Below, in pieces: positions 35,705-43,584 of a stretch of DNA of 64,000 nucleotides. The notes beneath the pieces were generated by a model, which was given only the letters and a program-made list of their open reading frames with translations, did not search any database and had not been told where the DNA came from. The stretch lies in assembly GCA_028821575.1 (NCBI GenBank), contig JAPPFW010000007.1, positions 1 to 64,000 on the forward strand, in the 5' to 3' direction. Positions within the stretch are counted from its first letter, which is position 1. Each line of letters opens with the position of its first letter. The translations under genes were made by a program, and so were the position numbers. The DNA is from a bacterium. Its GTDB lineage: Bacteria; Actinomycetota; Acidimicrobiia; Spongiisociales; Spongiisociaceae.

Positions 35705-37924
35705 TCATGATCTGAACAGCCACTCCACCCGCTCCCCGAGCAGCACCCTCACCTCTTCCCTGATCTCAGGATGCATATCCAGGCCCGGATCTTCCTCCAC
35801 CAGGGAGAAAGCCTCTCGGCGGGCCGCGATGAGCTCCCTGCGGTCCCTGAGGATGTCGGCGATCCGCAGGTCCGAGAACCCCGACTGGCGCGCTCCGAAG
35901 ACCGTGCCGTGGCCGCGTATCCGGAGGTCCTCCTCCGCCAGGCGGAAGCCATCCGCGTGCTTGACCATCGCTTCCAGACGCCGGGCGCCGTCCTTTGTGG
36001 TGGGATCCGCAAGCAGGATGCACTGCGAGAGGTCCGGTCCCCTGCCGACGCGGCCGCGCAGTTGGTGCAGTTGGCTCATACCAAAGCGGTCGGCGTCCCT
36101 GATGAGCATCACCGTGGCGTTAGGGACGTCGATCCCCACCTCGATCACGGTGGTCGCCACCAGTACATCGGTCTCGCCCCTGCGGAAGGAGTCCATCACC
36201 GCCTCCTTCCGGGACGGGGGCAACTGGCCGTGCAGCAGCCCCAGGCTCAGCTCCGGGAACACCTCGCGCAGTCTCCCGTACTCGGCCACCGCGGATGCCG
36301 CCTCCACCCGGGCCGAGCCCTCCACCAGGGGGCAGACCACGAATGCCTGGTGCCCGCTCGCCACCTCTCGCCGGATCGTCTCCTGGGCCTTCTCCAGGCC
36401 CGGACCGTCCATCGACCAGGACCGCGTCCTGACCGGTTTGCGGCCGGGGGGCATCTCGTCGACCTCCGACACGTCGAGGTCGCCGTACAGCGTCATGGAG
36501 AGGGTCCTGGGTATGGGAGTGGCGGTCATGATCAGCAGGTCCGGGTCGACCCCCTCGGCCTTGTCCTTGAGCTTGACCCTTTGATGGACGCCGAAACGGT
36601 GCTGCTCGTCCACGACGGCCACCCCGAGGCGGCGGAAGCGTACCCCTTCCTGGATGAGGGCGTGCGTACCGATCAGCACGTCGATGCTGCCGTCGGCGAT
36701 CCGCTCGAGCAGTTCCTCCCGTCTGGTCGTTCCTCTGCGGCGAACGTTGACCTCCGCATGGTTGCCCGTTAGGAGCGCCACCAGCAGTCCGGACCCGTTG
36801 CTCTGCTCGGCAGGTATGTCGAAGAGTGAGACTGACCCCTGAGGGCGGGCTGCCATGCTCGAGTCTGCCAGCAGGCGGCAAACCCCTTCGTAGTGTTGCT
36901 CGGCCAGCACCTCGGTTGGGGCCATCACCGCCGCCTGGTAGCCACCCTGAACTCCGGTGAGCACGGTCGCGACAGCAACCACCGTCTTGCCCGAGCCCAC
37001 TTCCCCCTGCAGGAGCCGGTGCATCGGGTACGGACGGGCGAGATCCTCGCTGATCTCGTCGATGACCCGCTGCTGGGCGCCGGTCAGGCGGAATGGCAGA
37101 CCGGCGATGAACTTCTCTACGAGGCCGAAGCCCGCCCCGGTGCGATGGGTGATGCCCACGGAGCCGGCCATCTTGCGCTGCTTGGTCATGGCCAGCGCCA
37201 CCTCGAGCCGAAAGAACTCGTCGAAGATCAGCCGGCGCCGGGCGGGACCCACCTCGGCGATGTGCTCGGGGAAGTGGACGGCGTTGACCGCCCGGTCCCG
37301 GTCTATGAGTTCGTGGCCCTCCCGGATCGCGATGGGTAGCGGATCGGCGATGGGCCGGGAGCGCTTCAGGGCGTTGTGGAGACCGAGTCGTAGGTAGGCG
37401 GGCGTCGCGTCTCCTACCGCCCGGTATACCGGAACCACCCGGCCCACCGCCAGGTTCTCGCGTCCGGTTGCGAGAATGTCCACAGCCGGTGACGTGATCT
37501 GCAGGCGACCGCGGTAGCGCTCGATCTTGCCCGACAGCGCCACCTCCGCGCCGCGGTCCAGGCGCCGGGCCTGGTACTCCTGGTTGAACCAGATGGCCTT
37601 CAGGGAGCCCGTGTCGTTGCCGATCAAGGCTTCGACGATGACGAGGCGGCGCCGGGGCCGCCTGACCGAGACCCGCAGAACCCGACCGATCACGGTGGTC
37701 TCCACCCCCTCCTCGACCTCATCGAGCCGCATGATCTGAGATCGGTCCACGTAACTTCTGGGGATGTGGAACAGGAGGTCCGTGACCGACTCGATGCCCT
37801 TCTCGCAGAGCGACGCGGCCCGCTTGCCGCCGAGCCACCTGACCCGATCAACCCCGACTCGGTGGAGATAGGCGAGGCTTCTCACTTCCGTTGTGGTCCC
37901 GCTGCCCACGGTCGGCCTTTCCAT
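35705..37924 (-). CDS. recG: ATP-dependent DNA helicase RecG
   Basis: 739 aa from the ATG at 37924 (the track ORF starts 15 codons earlier). Reverses stalled forks and processes Holliday junctions. N-terminal wedge/OB domain about 50-210 (VEALIGNDTGSLKAIWFNQ). Superfamily 2 motifs: LLQGEVGSGKTVVA, the DEQH box VVDEQHRFGVHQR, TATPIPRTLSM, ATTVIEVGIDVPNATVM, LHQLRGRVGRG. It heads the minus-strand run that ends at cdd. Confidence 0.97.
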   Translation of the reverse strand: MERPTVGSGTTTEVRSLAYLHRVGVDRVRWLGGKRAASLCEKGIESVTDLLFHIPRSYVDRSQIMRLDEVEEGVETTVIGRVLRVSVRRPRRRLVIVEALIGNDTGSLKAIWFNQEYQARRLDRGAEVALSGKIERYRGRLQITSPAVDILATGRENLAVGRVVPVYRAVGDATPAYLRLGLHNALKRSRPIADPLPIAIREGHELIDRDRAVNAVHFPEHIAEVGPARRRLIFDEFFRLEVALAMTKQRKMAGSVGITHRTGAGFGLVEKFIAGLPFRLTGAQQRVIDEISEDLARPYPMHRLLQGEVGSGKTVVAVATVLTGVQGGYQAAVMAPTEVLAEQHYEGVCRLLADSSMAARPQGSVSLFDIPAEQSNGSGLLVALLTGNHAEVNVRRRGTTRREELLERIADGSIDVLIGTHALIQEGVRFRRLGVAVVDEQHRFGVHQRVKLKDKAEGVDPDLLIMTATPIPRTLSMTLYGDLDVSEVDEMPPGRKPVRTRSWSMDGPGLEKAQETIRREVASGHQAFVVCPLVEGSARVEAASAVAEYGRLREVFPELSLGLLHGQLPPSRKEAVMDSFRRGETDVLVATTVIEVGIDVPNATVMLIRDADRFGMSQLHQLRGRVGRGPDLSQCILLADPTTKDGARRLEAMVKHADGFRLAEEDLRIRGHGTVFGARQSGFSDLRIADILRDRRELIAARREAFSLVEEDPGLDMHPEIREEVRVLLGERVEWLFRS

Positions 37925-38019
37925 GCAGATCAGGATACGGCAGGCGGCGCCGGTCGGTTCCGGCGGCAATCGCCGGGCTCGCCGCTGGCAGGATCGGGAG
38001 CCGACTACACTGCTAGTCC

Positions 38020-38232
38020 ATGCAAGGGGTGGTCAAACTCTACGACCCGAACACCGGGGCCGGTGTGGTCGTGCTCGACGTGGACCGGAGCGAGGTGTAC
38101 CTGCGGGCCGGATCCCTGGCGGGCAGCGTCTTCCGCCTGCTACGTCAGGGCCAGAGGATCATCTTCGACGTCGAGGAGGACGGCGGCCGCCGTTTCGTGC
38201 ACACGGTCCGGATGGGATCGGACGGCAGGTGA
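38020..38232 (+). CDS. Cold-shock-domain-like small protein
   Basis: 70 aa, beginning MQGVVKLYDPNTGAGVVVLD, with LAGSVFRLLRQGQRIIFDVE. The pattern (GxVKxYdpxxGxG ... GQxvxFdv) is that of an OB-fold cold-shock domain, but the aromatic RNP motifs are weak, so nucleic-acid binding is unsure. It is divergent from recG. Confidence 0.7.
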   Translation: MQGVVKLYDPNTGAGVVVLDVDRSEVYLRAGSLAGSVFRLLRQGQRIIFDVEEDGGRRFVHTVRMGSDGR

Positions 38233-38296
38233 CGAAGCCCGAGCCTCCGGAGTCGACAACCGTTACAGTTCATCGAGAGAGCCCGAGAGGAGCACC

Positions 38297-38530
38297 GTGG
38301 TCGAGGCATACGTGCTCATACAGACCGAAGTCGGCAAAGCGAAGGTTGTGGCGGACCAGGTCCGCTTGATCGACGGCATCACGTCCGCCGACGACGTGAC
38401 CGGACCCTACGACGTGATCGTGCGGGCGGAAGCCGGCGATGTCGATCATCTGGGCCGGCTGGTAGTAGCCAGCATCCAGGCCATCAACGGCATCACCAGG
38501 ACACTCACCTGTCCCATTGTCCACCTTTGA
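38297..38530 (+). CDS. Stand-alone Lrp/AsnC-type ligand-binding (RAM) domain protein
   Basis: 77 aa from a GTG with GAGAGGAGC upstream. VVEAYVLIQTEVGKAKVVAD, then SADDVTGPYDVIVRAEAGDV and GITRTLTCPIVHL, match the C-terminal effector domain of Lrp/AsnC regulators without the helix-turn-helix. Such stand-alone domains bind amino acids and are common in actinobacteria; the target is unknown. It converges on ddl. Confidence 0.85.
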   Translation: MVEAYVLIQTEVGKAKVVADQVRLIDGITSADDVTGPYDVIVRAEAGDVDHLGRLVVASIQAINGITRTLTCPIVHL

Positions 38531-38544
38531 CGACGGTCTGCAGA

Positions 38545-39621
38545 TCAGCCGAGCTTGGCGGCGATGGAGGCGGCGCTCTGTAGGGCGACCCCGTCGGAAC
38601 CCGTAGTGGAGAAGACCCTTGCGCTCGAATTCTCCATCTCGCTGACCAGGTCCAGCACGATCTGTCGTCGGCTGATCGGCGGATCGACCCACAGGTAGAG
38701 CGACAGGCTCCCCGGAATGGTGTTGACCTCGTTGATCCATAGTTCGCCGTCCCGTTCCAGGAAGTCGAGGCGCGCGATCGACCTGATGCCCGCCAGTTCC
38801 GTGACCGTTGTCGCCAGCGACCGGATCCGGCCCTCGAGGTCGGGGGGAAGCCTGGCCGGAAGTTCCCTTGCCGAGCCTTCGATCCCGCCCCCTGACAGGT
38901 ACTTCTCCTCGTAGCCGTAGAACTGCTCGCTCACCGGGGCCTCGATCGCCGACAGTTGGAGTTGCGGGTAGGTGCGGATGGCGAGGTTCAGGTCTCTCCC
39001 ACCATCCAGATAGGGTTCGATGACCCCACCACGATCCATGTGGGGCGACGATCGGAGCAGCGCCAGGGCGGTCCCGTAGTCGTCGACCACCTCGATGCCG
39101 ATCGAGGAGCCGCCGAAGCGCGGTTTCACTATGTAGGGAGGGGGGTAGTCCGGCTCGGCGCCAGCAGTGAGCAGCCGGCGCGGAAGGCCGGGCAACCCGG
39201 CTGCCGACACCAGGGCGCCGAAAGCCAGCTTGTCCATGCAGAGGGCCGATGCAGCGGCGTCGGTGCCCGAGTGGCGGACGCCCACGATGTCCAAGGCTCC
39301 CTGGAGGGTTCCGTCCTCGCCCGGGCCCCCGTGGCAGCAGTTCAGCACGGTGTCGACATCCAGCCTGCGGCGCTTCACCATCCACCCGATGTTGGGCTCC
39401 GCGACGAACCGCAACTCGCGCGCCTTGGGCGGAGGACCTGCGGCGTAGTGGGACGCCTCCCCGGCCGGGTCCACCCTGTACCAGCGCCCCACTTTCGACC
39501 AGTAGACGGCCACGGGGTCCCGGCCCGCCTCTGCCAGCAGGCGAGCGGCCTGGAGCCCGGTGAGCACGCTTATGTCGTGTTCAGGGGAAGGGCCCCCGAA
39601 CACGACCGCCGGATTGGTCAT
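38545..39621 (-). CDS. ddl: D-alanine--D-alanine ligase family protein
   Basis: 358 aa from the ATG at 39621 (GGAGGAACGGC upstream); the track's earlier ATG overlaps this RBS. The ATP-grasp fold has VVFGGPSPEHDISVLTGLQA, HGGPGEDGTLQGALD, YIVKPRFGGSSIGIEVV, and metal-binding RLDFLERDGELWINEVNTIP. It makes the D-Ala-D-Ala end of peptidoglycan precursors. It is beside a MurF-like gene, but not in a dcw cluster. Confidence 0.93.
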   Translation of the reverse strand: MTNPAVVFGGPSPEHDISVLTGLQAARLLAEAGRDPVAVYWSKVGRWYRVDPAGEASHYAAGPPPKARELRFVAEPNIGWMVKRRRLDVDTVLNCCHGGPGEDGTLQGALDIVGVRHSGTDAAASALCMDKLAFGALVSAAGLPGLPRRLLTAGAEPDYPPPYIVKPRFGGSSIGIEVVDDYGTALALLRSSPHMDRGGVIEPYLDGGRDLNLAIRTYPQLQLSAIEAPVSEQFYGYEEKYLSGGGIEGSARELPARLPPDLEGRIRSLATTVTELAGIRSIARLDFLERDGELWINEVNTIPGSLSLYLWVDPPISRRQIVLDLVSEMENSSARVFSTTGSDGVALQSAASIAAKLG

Positions 39622-39838
39622 GCCGTTCCTCCACACATGTCGAGTCCGCTGGGTTTGACCGCTCTCGTGCAGAAGGCTAGGCGACCGGCCTCTGTTTCCC
39701 GTTGATCTTCGGCTGGTGGCTTGAGGCCGGTGAACGCCTACACATCTAGCTCGTTCCGCTATAGACCCGTCTCATTCCGAGTACCCACGGGAGTTACCGC
39801 CTGACCGCCGACCGACACCGGGGGGCCTGTCTCCTGCC

Positions 39839-41392
39839 CTACGGGTAATGATCCGGCAGGTCGTTCTCGTACAGCACCGCATCACCGGGCCCCAGTCGAC
39901 CGCGCACCCACGCCACCGCCTCCTCCCGGTTGTCCACGAGCGTGATCCGGGCTTTCCGCCCGCGGGCTCCGCGAGCCAGCCACCTACGATTGGCCCTGCC
40001 GACGATCACCAGGTCGTCGGCAACCTCTGCCACCGAGGTGCCGAAAGCGATGTTCTCCCTCTCCTGGCGAGGACCGAGTTCGATCATTCCCGGTGTGACC
40101 ACCACCCGCCGTGCCCCAGGACCCCCGCTGGCCGCTAGGACCTCTAAGGCCCTGGCGGCGCCGGCCGGGTTGGAGTTGAAGGTGTCGTCGATGATCGTGA
40201 AGCCCTTCGAGGACACCCCGACCGATTGGCGGTGCTCCGTCTGGGTGATACCCCGGCTCCGGTCGGAGATGTCCTCCGGTTCGACCCCCAGCTGCAGAGC
40301 CACCGCCACCGCACAGGCCAGGTTCGCATGGAACACGTGTGTGGCGGAGACGTCGCCGATTTGCTCGGTCCGCACCAGGATGGAAGCTTTGTCCGCGCGG
40401 GCCCGGACGCGGACGTCCGCCGCCGCCCGGGTCGTGCCGCAGCGCCAGACGGTCGGTCCACCCGCCTCCGAGGACAGCCTGTCGGCCAGTTCGGCGAGAA
40501 GGGGATGGTCTACGTTCAGCACCACCGCCCCGGCTCCCTCGACGATCTCGGACTTGGCTTCGGCGATCCGCTCCTCGGTCCCGAACCTCTGGAGGTGGAC
40601 CGGGCCGATGGCCGTAAGGACCGCCACAGACGGGGGGATCCAGGAACAGAGGTCGGCAATCTCCCCCTTCCCGTAGGTGCCCATCTCGGCCACGAACACC
40701 TCGGCGTCGGCGGTCAGGTGCTCGTTCACCGCCCGCGCAAGCCCCAGCCGGTTGTTGAAGCTGGCCGGGCTGGCAACCACCCGCTTCGTCCCCTCTACCA
40801 AGTGCTTGACGTACCACTTGGTGGAGGTCTTGCCGTAGCTGCCGGTGATGGCGACCACGATCGGCGCCACCCGGGCGAGGGAGCGGGAGGCTTGGTCGAC
40901 ATACGTCTGCGAGATGCGCCTCTCCAGCGGTCCGGCCAGCCAGAGAGTGGCGTCCAGGCCAAGGTATGAGAGGACGATCAGAGCGATGGCCGACGTGGCT
41001 GCCACGCCCCTGGAGGTTGTCGCTACGACCACCCACGTCACCAGCGCCGTGCTGCCGAGGAGGAGTCCCGCTGCGAGGCCCGCGGTTCGCTTCAGCCGGG
41101 AGGTCCATACCAGCGGGGAGGTGCGCCCCCGGAGCGCCAGTCCGAGCGGGAAGACAGCGGTTGCGACCACCCCCAGCAGAGGCCAGAAGGAGTCGGGCCG
41201 CGCAAGCCACCCGAGAAGGGCGATGACCATCAGCAGCAACTCCCCCAGGTTCAGTGGCCGCCGGGCCATCCAGATCCTGCGCATCGCGATTACCGAGCCG
41301 GCCAGGTAGTGCTCGCGCTGGGCAACCCTGAGCCACCTGACGCTCGCGATGACGACCGCTACCAGGCCCAGAGCCGGCATTCCCCACGTCAC
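39839..41392 (-). CDS. MurF-like Mur ligase with N-terminal membrane segments
   Basis: 517 aa from the GTG at 41392, which overlaps the hydrolase stop (GTGA). The first about 150 residues contain several hydrophobic helices (PALGLVAVVIASV, LLLMVIALLGWLA, AALLLGSTALVTWVVVA). A Mur ligase follows: P-loop AITGSYGKTSTKWYVKHL, GTYGKGEIADLC, NVDHPLL, and a C-terminal domain with DDTFNSNPAGAARALEVL. MurF itself lacks membrane segments, so this is a membrane-bound relative that may act on another envelope precursor, or may replace MurF. Confidence 0.85.
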   Translation of the reverse strand: MTWGMPALGLVAVVIASVRWLRVAQREHYLAGSVIAMRRIWMARRPLNLGELLLMVIALLGWLARPDSFWPLLGVVATAVFPLGLALRGRTSPLVWTSRLKRTAGLAAGLLLGSTALVTWVVVATTSRGVAATSAIALIVLSYLGLDATLWLAGPLERRISQTYVDQASRSLARVAPIVVAITGSYGKTSTKWYVKHLVEGTKRVVASPASFNNRLGLARAVNEHLTADAEVFVAEMGTYGKGEIADLCSWIPPSVAVLTAIGPVHLQRFGTEERIAEAKSEIVEGAGAVVLNVDHPLLAELADRLSSEAGGPTVWRCGTTRAAADVRVRARADKASILVRTEQIGDVSATHVFHANLACAVAVALQLGVEPEDISDRSRGITQTEHRQSVGVSSKGFTIIDDTFNSNPAGAARALEVLAASGGPGARRVVVTPGMIELGPRQERENIAFGTSVAEVADDLVIVGRANRRWLARGARGRKARITLVDNREEAVAWVRGRLGPGDAVLYENDLPDHYP

Positions 41393-42123
41393 AGCAATTC
41401 CTCGATAGCGAGGCGGACCCGATGGGGAGCCAGGCGTGGGACATCGTGCCCGCAGCCGTCCACCACGTCCAGCCTCACATCGTCGAGTAGCGCAGCGGAC
41501 CGCTGCGCCACCTCCAAGGGCACTTCCCGATCGTCGGCGCCCCAGACCATGCGGACCGGGCACTCGACGCGAGCCAACTCGGTCTCGTAGGTCTCGTTGA
41601 CCACCCTGACCAGAACCTCGCGCATCACGCCGGAGACCGCGCGGTAGTCGGCCGAACCGCGGCGCCGTTTCTCACGTTCGAGGCGGCGGTCGCTGATCAG
41701 CCCAGCCTTGTTGGCCCACCGCACCAACCGGTATGCCGTGGACGGCTTGCGGGCCGGCCGGTCGCCTGGGCGCAACAAGGGGACACCGACCAGCACGAGT
41801 CCTGACACCAGATCCGGACGCTCGGCGGCGAACACCGCGGCCACCCGTCCTCCGAACGAGTGTCCCACCAGGACCGGTCGCGTGCCGAGTTCCTCCACCA
41901 ATGCGGCCATCAGTTCCGCATATCCTGGCGCCCCGACAACCCCGGCCGGCGGCGGGCTGGTTCCGAAACCGGGCAGATCGACCGAGACGGCATCAAGCCC
42001 GTCCAGTACCTCCGCGAAGTCCCGCCGGTCCCTCCCCCAACCGTGCAACGCCACGACCCGCGCCTCAGCCGATCCGTAGCGATCCCCGAACAGGATTCCG
42101 TCCACGAAGCTCCTAAGGGGCAA
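41389..42123 (-). CDS. Alpha/beta hydrolase
   Basis: 244 aa. ALHGWGRDRRDF (oxyanion loop), nucleophile elbow VLVGHSFGGRVAAV with Ser near residue 93, WGADDREVP (Asp) and CGHDVPRLAPHRV (His). Esterase, lipase or peptidase substrates cannot be told apart. Coupled to the MurF-like gene by a 4-nt overlap, which suggests an envelope-related job. Confidence 0.87.
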   Translation of the reverse strand: MPLRSFVDGILFGDRYGSAEARVVALHGWGRDRRDFAEVLDGLDAVSVDLPGFGTSPPPAGVVGAPGYAELMAALVEELGTRPVLVGHSFGGRVAAVFAAERPDLVSGLVLVGVPLLRPGDRPARKPSTAYRLVRWANKAGLISDRRLEREKRRRGSADYRAVSGVMREVLVRVVNETYETELARVECPVRMVWGADDREVPLEVAQRSAALLDDVRLDVVDGCGHDVPRLAPHRVRLAIEELL

Positions 42124-42170
42124 GGACGCCTTCTCCCTGATCGTCTGAGCCGGTCAACCCCCCGGACGTA

Positions 42171-42279
42171 GGAGGGTGGTGGAAAACAATCTAACGGGGT
42201 TCGCTCTTCGGTAGTTCACCTGGTCTCAGCGTTGTGGGCTAGCGAGCGAACCCCTTTGCGCGGGCTTTCAGCACCCTCC
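42171..42279. mobile_element. Miniature inverted-repeat element B, copy 1 (109 bp)
   Basis: Inverted ends GGAGGGTG...CAGCACCCTCC, each side flanked by TA. An internal AAAACAATCTAACGGGGTTC block is shared with the copy at 46090-46197. In this copy a 10-bp inverted repeat, GGGGTTCGCT with AGCGAACCCC, lies inside, so the RNA would fold well. TA flanks suit IS630/Tc1-type insertion, but the family is inferred. Confidence 0.75.
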
Positions 42280-42283
42280 TAGG

Positions 42284-42480
42284 ACTTACCGAAGGCCGGC
42301 GCCGGGAGGTTACCGCCGCCTGTACTTTCCTCGGATAGGTCGGAACACCCCGGCACCGTGCGGCTTCAGGTCGGTCGGGACTACCACCCCGACCTAGCCG
42401 TGTTTGATGCCGGGCACACCCGTGACAGGTACGTTTCAGCGAAGCGGGCCATATCAGTGGTGTCAATATGAATAGTACAC
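42284..42480. other. Intergenic, possible hairpin, no gene
   Basis: About 200 bp between element B and the small membrane gene. A 7-bp stem (AGGTCGG with CCGACCT, 42368-42395) is present without a U-run. Near 42450-42480 the DNA turns AT-richer, as expected for a promoter, but I cannot fix -35/-10 boxes. Confidence 0.3.
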
Positions 42481-42711
42481 TTGTTGGGGAAGAACTGGTT
42501 CTGTTGGTGGAGAGGAAAGATAGTTACCGAGTCGTTGGCGGATGCCAAGGATGAGGCACGGCAGGCCGAAGTGCGCACCGACATCGCTCAGGCGTTGCTC
42601 AAGATCCACGAGGACCGTACGTACTACGTCAAATGGGTGGTCGGCGTGGGCATCGGTATCGTCACGGTGGTTCTCGCCGTTGCGGGGGTGCTGATCGCCG
42701 TACTCGCATAG
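42481..42711 (+). CDS. Small membrane protein of the TESLxDAKDEA family
   Basis: At most 76 aa (TTG start), but homology with the broken copies at 63.4-63.9 kb begins at VTESLADAKDEARQAEVR, so translation may start at ATA 42520, which is preceded by GGAGAGGAAAG. An N-terminal charged helix (about 20 residues) is followed by DIAQALLKIHEDR and one membrane segment (VVGVGIGIVTVVLAVAGVLI). This is the only intact member in the window. It resembles short coiled-coil plus transmembrane proteins such as DUF1640/Bdr-like ones; the function is unknown. Confidence 0.6.
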   Translation: MLGKNWFCWWRGKIVTESLADAKDEARQAEVRTDIAQALLKIHEDRTYYVKWVVGVGIGIVTVVLAVAGVLIAVLA

Positions 42712-42749
42712 CAGGACTTGTCGACTCGGGGATAGCCCTACGGACGTTC

Positions 42750-43541
42750 CTACTCGGGAGAGCGGTTGGAAGTGGCGATGGCGTGGAAGCCGGCGTCGAC
42801 GTGGATCACCTCTCCGGTCACTTTCGTGGCGAAGTCCGACAGCATGACACAGATCATGTTGGCAACGGGAGTCGGGTCCGTCGTGTCCCATCCGAGGGGA
42901 GCGCGCCCGTCCCACACTTCCTGGAAGCGTGAGAAACCGGCGATGCCCTTGGCGGCGACTGTCGACAGGGGCCCCGCCGAGACGGCGTTGACACGTACGT
43001 TGTGGGGGCCGAGGTCACGCGCTAGGTAACGGGTCACCGACGCCAGCGCCGCCTTGCACACCCCCATCCAGTCGTATGCAGGCCATGCCTGGGTGCTGTT
43101 GTCGAAGTCGAGGGTGACCAGCGAGCCGCCGCCGGCCTTCTGCAGCAACGGCAGCAGCCCCACGGCCAGGGTCTTGTACGAGAACGTTGACGTGGTGAAG
43201 GCCAGTGCCGCGCTCTCCGCCGGGGTGGTAAGGAAGTTGCCTCCGAGCGCGTCCTCGGGCGCGTAGGCGATGGCGTGGACCGCCCCGTCGATGCTTCCCC
43301 ACCGCTCCGAGAGTCGGGCCACCAGCTCGTCCATCTGGCCCGGGTCGTTGATATCCAACTCGAACACGTCGGGCGGGTCGGGTAGGCGCTGCGCCGACCG
43401 CCGCGTGAGGCGCATCCCGCGCCCGAACCCCGTCAGTACGATCTCGGCGCCCTGGTCCTGGGCAACCTTTGCGGTGTGCCAAGCGATGGAGCCGTGGGTG
43501 AGGACCCCGGTGATGAGCAAGCGTTTACCGGTCAGCAGCAT
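42750..43541 (-). CDS. fabI: Enoyl-ACP reductase, InhA-like
   Basis: 263 aa from the ATG at 43541, which has a perfect AAGGAGG 5 nt upstream. NAD-binding start MLLTGKRLLITGVLTHGSIA, then FELDINDPGQMDEL, catalytic YDWMGVCKAAL (Tyr and Lys spaced as in InhA), and NAVSAGPLSTVAAKGI. The LLITGVLT and PAYDWM pattern is nearer to mycobacterial InhA than to E. coli FabI. Last step of the fatty-acid elongation cycle. It follows acs. Confidence 0.92.
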   Translation of the reverse strand: MLLTGKRLLITGVLTHGSIAWHTAKVAQDQGAEIVLTGFGRGMRLTRRSAQRLPDPPDVFELDINDPGQMDELVARLSERWGSIDGAVHAIAYAPEDALGGNFLTTPAESAALAFTTSTFSYKTLAVGLLPLLQKAGGGSLVTLDFDNSTQAWPAYDWMGVCKAALASVTRYLARDLGPHNVRVNAVSAGPLSTVAAKGIAGFSRFQEVWDGRAPLGWDTTDPTPVANMICVMLSDFATKVTGEVIHVDAGFHAIATSNRSPE

Positions 43542-43584
43542 GGTGCCTCCTTCCCCGGATCCGGATGAGCGAGAGACAGGCGGT

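Noticed and set aside
42284-42480. Riboswitch before the small membrane gene
   Set aside because: Only one 7-bp stem is seen, with no conserved aptamer pattern that I recognise.
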